From NCBI GenBank assembly GCA_037783545.1, contig JBBELK010000517.1, forward strand, positions 1,674,001-1,738,000: DNA of 64,000 nt, in the 5' to 3' direction. This document shows positions 59,865 through 64,000 of this stretch, piece by piece. Under the pieces are notes generated by a model. That model did not search any database, was not told the DNA's origin, and saw only the letters and a program-made list of their open reading frames with translations. The position numbers and the translations under genes were made by a program. Numbering within the stretch: the stretch's first letter is position 1; the number at the start of each line of letters is the position of its first letter. Origin of the DNA: Henricia sp. BOLD:AAB3569 (Eukaryota > Echinodermata > Asteroidea > Spinulosida > Echinasteridae).

Positions 59865-60885
59865 CACAGTGCAAATAATTTTCCATCCATCTTGAGATGG
59901 CAGGCCTGCTGTTCGATCCCCCTTGGCCTCTGTGAAATAGTTTGCACCATCCCTCTCATGTCAATATTTATATACTGTACATATTCAGCCATTTCACCTA
60001 TCCATGTCCTTTTTTTAGACACAAAGTAACACGAAATGTAACTAACCAATGATTCATTTGTCTTTTGGAGATATCTTTTTCAACATGCAATCTGTCGGTG
60101 TGCACGATAAGCCGTATGGTTGTGCCATTCGATTTCCTGACCTCCGGAAAATTATCGTTCAAAATTTATGTCGAACTCAAGAAGAAAAATCCGTAGCATT
60201 TGCACCCCAATTTCAAAAAGTATATATATTTTTTTGTTTGGCCTAAACAACATTAGTTTTGCCGTGATAAACACGAAGTCGCGAGCTTCTAATGTCCGGA
60301 CATTTTTTTTTCATGCGGAATGAGGAACAGCCAAAAAGTAGATCAGCTCTGGTTGGCATGTGACCCTGGGAAGATATCTCCGTGGTTAGTTACATTTTGT
60401 GGTGTAACACACACCCATCATTTATTAATGACAGTGCAGTACTTCATGTAATGGTGAAATCTTGATAAATAAAATATTTGCACTTTTTCCCTCGAGGTTT
60501 GGTTTGACAAGATCTCTGTATTGCATTGGAACTCTTAACATTATTTTTGTACATGTAACAAATGTACTATACAAAAAGGGTGAATTTAGGTTGCTGTAAA
60601 CCTGCTTTTTACAAGCTCTAAAACCACTTGTACTATTTTAAAAATACAATTGTTAAAATATTTGATTGGCAGCTTTAGCTTTATAAGGCCAATATTTAAT
60701 TGCCATCATAAGTATGTGACAATAAATTGTGTACAGTTAATATTACTGTTGTTGATTTTCTCAATTTGTGCAAAAGTCTAAAATTGGAAGTTGGCAGCAA
60801 AAAATATTGCAGTGATAGTATCTATTAGTGGCAAGATGCACGTCAATAATGCAATATCTGATTTGAGGCCGAAATTATGGCATAA

Positions 60886-61432
60886 GCCTCATCTACACTG
60901 GCAAACACTACCATACATATGTGACCGGCTCCAGCAAAACCCAACACTTGTGATGAAAATTCAAAATTTAAGTTTTGGTATCAGCTTAGTGTTTTAAAAC
61001 ATGTTTAAGGAAATTCTGATAATTTTTGTTGAAGTATGACAGATCAGAAAAAGTGAAATGGAGCTACTGGTCTTTAAAGTTTGACAAACTAGTTGATTAT
61101 TTAATTTTTTGTCAATAATATGAAGAATTTTGAGACAGTTCAAACAACAAAACTTGAATGTATCCCGATGTAGATTCTGCCAAAATTTCAAGTTGGTCCC
61201 AGAGGCCATTTTTTAAGGTTGTGGGCCCATATCATGTAATGCAAAATGCCGGGTTTTGCCAGAGTCGGTCACATATATGTTTTTCTGTGTCTTTACTCAG
61301 AACTGTCCACACCTGCAAACCTTTATGAAACACATGACCAAACTTGTTTTCTGTGAAATGTTTGCCATTGTAGACGGGGCTTTAATATGACTGTGTGGTA
61401 ATGTTTGTGTTTGCCAGTGTAGATAAGGCTTT
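60886..61432. repeat. MITE with a second inverted-repeat element inside
   Basis: Outer CCTCATCTACACTGGCAAAC mirrored near 61410-61432; inner ACATATGTGACCGGCT (60917) mirrored by AGTCGGTCACATATATGT at 61262-61279. Confidence 0.65.
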
Positions 61433-62854
61433 AGGTTTCTTTTGTTAAAACATGTCTGGCCAGAACAAGAACGATACGTACATGGCTGCAAGATCCAGCA
61501 GACTCGATTTGAAATGAACCTGAACAAGTTTACTGCTGTGATTACTTGACCAAGAAGAGACTCGTTCCAACACTATAGCTTTGGTGAAAATTAAGAAAAA
61601 AAATCCAGGCAGTGATAAAATACGTTGGTGACACCACAAACTGATACGCATTGGTACTTAACCATGCCTGGTTAAGTGACTCCTATCGTAAATTATGTAG
61701 TGTTTCGAGTTAAACTGGGCTCAAAATCTTAAAATGACACACCGGATTACTTCAATACTCTACTCTAAACACATGTCAGTATTAAACCAAGCAGTTGCCC
61801 AACTGACAGAACTGAAAAATGCACTGGCATGGAACCGCTTGCTGTGTCACAGCCCAATAATTTCATTCAGAGATTAATGTTCAAGAATCAAGCACACAAT
61901 GGTGAAGGCCAGATTCGAACTCAGCACCTGTGTGATCCTATTGTTGTGCATGAATGAGGTTGTATGGGGTGTTCTCTGTGAAAAATTATAAGTTTCTTTT
62001 TGAGCCCAGTTTATATCCCACAAGTATATGGAGTAAGTTGTTCTTGTCAAATAAATCCACCGAATGCTCGAGTTTCTATTCGTGGAAACCGAAATCCTTG
62101 CACAATCAGTGTACGAAGTGTGCGTGCACACACGGGTGTCAGTTCGTGAAAATCTGTATCCCCCACAATGTGGTTTTCGGAAACTAACAAAACTACATAT
62201 CAGTTCGTGGAGTCACTGACAAATAATACTATACTGAACAAGCCTCACATAGGTTTCTATTAAACAAAAATATTATATAATATAGAGTATTTGTAAAATG
62301 TTAACTTAATTTCAGCAACAATATACAACTCTACTATGGCAAAATAAACTAGAGCTTCGCGTTTGTGTTTTTTTACAAACGCAAGGTGATCGGGTGACAT
62401 AAACATTGAAATGATGATGACGACACAGTTTTGAGATTGTTTGAAAACTTGAGTTGTTTGATGTTGAAAAAGTATTGGAATTCTTAAGACATGACTCTGA
62501 CTATTCAACGCTAAAATTGTACTACTAGGTTTTCAGGCCAACATTTATTCCTTGCCCCAAACACCCAAACTATATATCAAATGAAAGGTCTTGATGACAG
62601 AAATACAATGCTCTTTAAATGAAGAAAATCGGACAAGTACTTTTTGAGATATCCTGTTATATGTATTAAAATATCTATCATTCGATGAAGCCCGACCATT
62701 CATCACTGCGTATACCCCACAATGGCCCCAAAACGACATAATTTGAATGATTTTAGTAACATAAATCAGTATAACCTCTGCTATAATTAAAGTATTCTCA
62801 TAAAACTTTCTGCATAAGGGTAATGTGGTATGGTCTTTCAGAAAAAGTATAAAT

Positions 62855-62934
62855 TATTTTAATAAAATGAATGGTTGCCATGGAAACAAGCATTTTATTT
62901 TAATAAAATTAATGGTTGCCATGGAAACAAGCAC
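62855..62934. repeat. Tandem duplication, ~40-bp unit
   Basis: Two units of TTTTAATAAAATGAATGG followed by TTGCCATGGAAACAAGC, differing at one or two bases. A minus-strand AATAAA occurs in this region (62894-62899), about 160 bp past the orphan-exon stop, and could be its poly(A) signal. Confidence 0.75.
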
Positions 62935-63060
62935 ATTTTCTCCAAAGAAAACAATATAATTTGACGTCTCCACAAACTTCAGATGAAATAACAGTTACTG
63001 GCAATGATATAGCTGAACAAGTGATAAATAAAGGCCAGTAACATTATTTGAGGTATTGTA

Positions 63061-63184
63061 TTACTCATCTTCAAGGTCAAAAGTCAATTTAAAGAAGTGG
63101 AGGATGCGGATGCTAGTGTGATACTCCGAGGTGGAGGGTTTTCCTGGTTTTCTTCTGGCTCGGCCATAGTCTTTAATCTTGATA
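63061..63184 (-). CDS. Terminal coding exon of an unidentified gene (partial)
   Basis: Minus strand: a pyrimidine-rich tract and TTCCAG acceptor (63185-63190), then an open frame to TAA at 63061-63063. It encodes about 41 residues: IKIKDYGRARRKPGKP, STSEYHTSIRILHFF, then KLTFDLEDE at the C-terminus. Composition (basic stretch, then aromatic and acidic residues) and codon use look like a conserved cytosolic protein, but I do not recognise the family. Upstream exons must lie beyond 64000 or be too short to see. A tandem duplication lies in the intron next to the acceptor. The call rests on the splice signal and coding character only. Confidence 0.5.
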
Positions 63185-63186
63185 CT

Positions 63187-63241
63187 GGAAGTAGAGACAA
63201 CAGGATAGTTTATTAAGTAGAGACAACAGGATAGTTTATTA
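63187..63241. repeat. 27-bp tandem duplication next to a splice acceptor
   Basis: GTAGAGACAACAGGATAGTT plus TATTA occurs twice in a row, immediately upstream (minus-strand sense) of the orphan exon's acceptor. It duplicates the polypyrimidine/branch region. Confidence 0.8.
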
Positions 63242-64000
63242 TACCATGCCCTCACTTAAGATTTAGTTAACTTTCTCCTTTTTTTTTTTTAATGACCTGA
63301 CTGAAACAATTAGGGCGGCTATGAGTATGACTTTTAAAAACTTGTAAGTTGTAGGCCTATTCTCTTTAATACTTAAAGTTTGGTTTGTATTTATTGTTTT
63401 AATTGTATTTACAGCTGATATAGTGAACAAAATAAAACATATCAATTCGACAACCAAAAAACTTAGATCTGCCCCTCCAGGAATGCGAAAAAAACATACC
63501 TCTAGTAATAATGGTATCGCCCAAAAAAGGCATTGTGCATCCTATGTACGAACTACGATTATACCATTTTTTTTAAATATGGGGAGGGTTATACCTTCCT
63601 TTCAAAATTGAACGGACAGGAGGCCTAAAAAAATCGGCTAATTGTAATTCTGACGTCCCTAGAAATATATCCTGCATATATGTGAGATGTGTATTTTGTT
63701 ATAAAATTACCAAAACAGCATGATTTTAAGACTTAGTGGTTGACACAACCAGATTCCAACGACCGGGGTCACGCCGTGCTTTCACGGGCGAGTGCCCCAT
63801 TCAATAGGCCAACACACGCACGCACATGTAGGCGTTCGTTTCTATCAAAAGAGCTTTTGAAAGGGTATAGAAAATACGCTCTCCGTAAAAAAATAAACAC
63901 ATTTAACATTCCAAACTCGCACAAATAATTGTTAAGACATGTAAAATTCATTCAGTGAAACCTCCTACCTTTCAAAATGAAGATTTCACCTCAAGAAATT
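63242..64000. other. AT-rich sequence with no assignable feature
   Basis: Presumably intron of the minus-strand orphan gene. Short open frames (60-65 residues) show no conserved motif. No clear repeat pair is seen. Confidence 0.4.

Larger units (their letters stand above)
57581..63060. other. DHX38 3' flank and intergenic region
   Basis: After the TAG at 57578-57580 no further DHX38-like coding is seen. The region holds a possible family-D remnant (57669-58200), a SINE (58261-58530), an inverted-repeat element (58744-59107), a tRNA-like stretch (59796-59864) and nested inverted repeats (60886-61432). The rest is AT-rich without coding signal. Plus-strand AATAAA hexamers occur at about 59417, 60474 and 60721, but none is demonstrably the DHX38 poly(A) signal. 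Confidence 0.55.

Overview
The window is nuclear DNA of an animal. It carries three widely spaced, multi-exon housekeeping-type genes with GT-AG introns, many tRNA-derived SINEs and a very large load of inverted-repeat (MITE or foldback) elements. LRRC69 next to FEN1 and DHX38, the repeat style and the lack of vertebrate-type repeats suggest an invertebrate deuterostome, most likely an echinoderm such as a sea star or sea urchin. That assignment is an inference; no species is claimed.

Layout. (1) 617-10424, plus strand: FEN1 flap endonuclease, with ten coding exons visible and the first (about 27 residues) lying upstream of the window. (2) 11541-18515, minus strand: LRRC69, eight coding exons, about 345 residues, tail-to-tail with FEN1. 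(3) 20135-57580, plus strand: DHX38/PRP16 spliceosomal DEAH-box helicase, 24 coding exons, about 1251 residues, head-to-head with LRRC69 across a 1.6 kb gap that probably holds both promoters. (4) 63061-63184, minus strand: what looks like the last coding exon of an unrecognised gene that continues past the right edge of the window.

The three identified genes do not form a pathway. FEN1 processes Okazaki-fragment flaps and long-patch repair flaps. DHX38 drives the remodelling between the two transesterification steps of splicing. LRRC69 is a little-studied leucine-rich-repeat protein whose C-terminal Cys pairs look like a small metal-binding module. All exons were placed by reading frame, splice phase and comparison with remembered family sequences; every junction keeps phase except DHX38 exon 23/24, which is uncertain.

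Almost all other sequence is repeats. Four unrelated inverted-repeat families are bounded by TTAA and start TTAAAG, as expected of piggyBac-mobilised non-autonomous elements. Three elements with arms of roughly 200 bp share a short terminal motif. A decayed 2.3 kb pogo-like transposon with a DDE transposase remnant sits in DHX38 intron 8. A CR1/L2-type LINE 3' end sits in DHX38 intron 20. Several elements are nested inside others. No CRISPR array, rRNA gene or prokaryote-type system is present.
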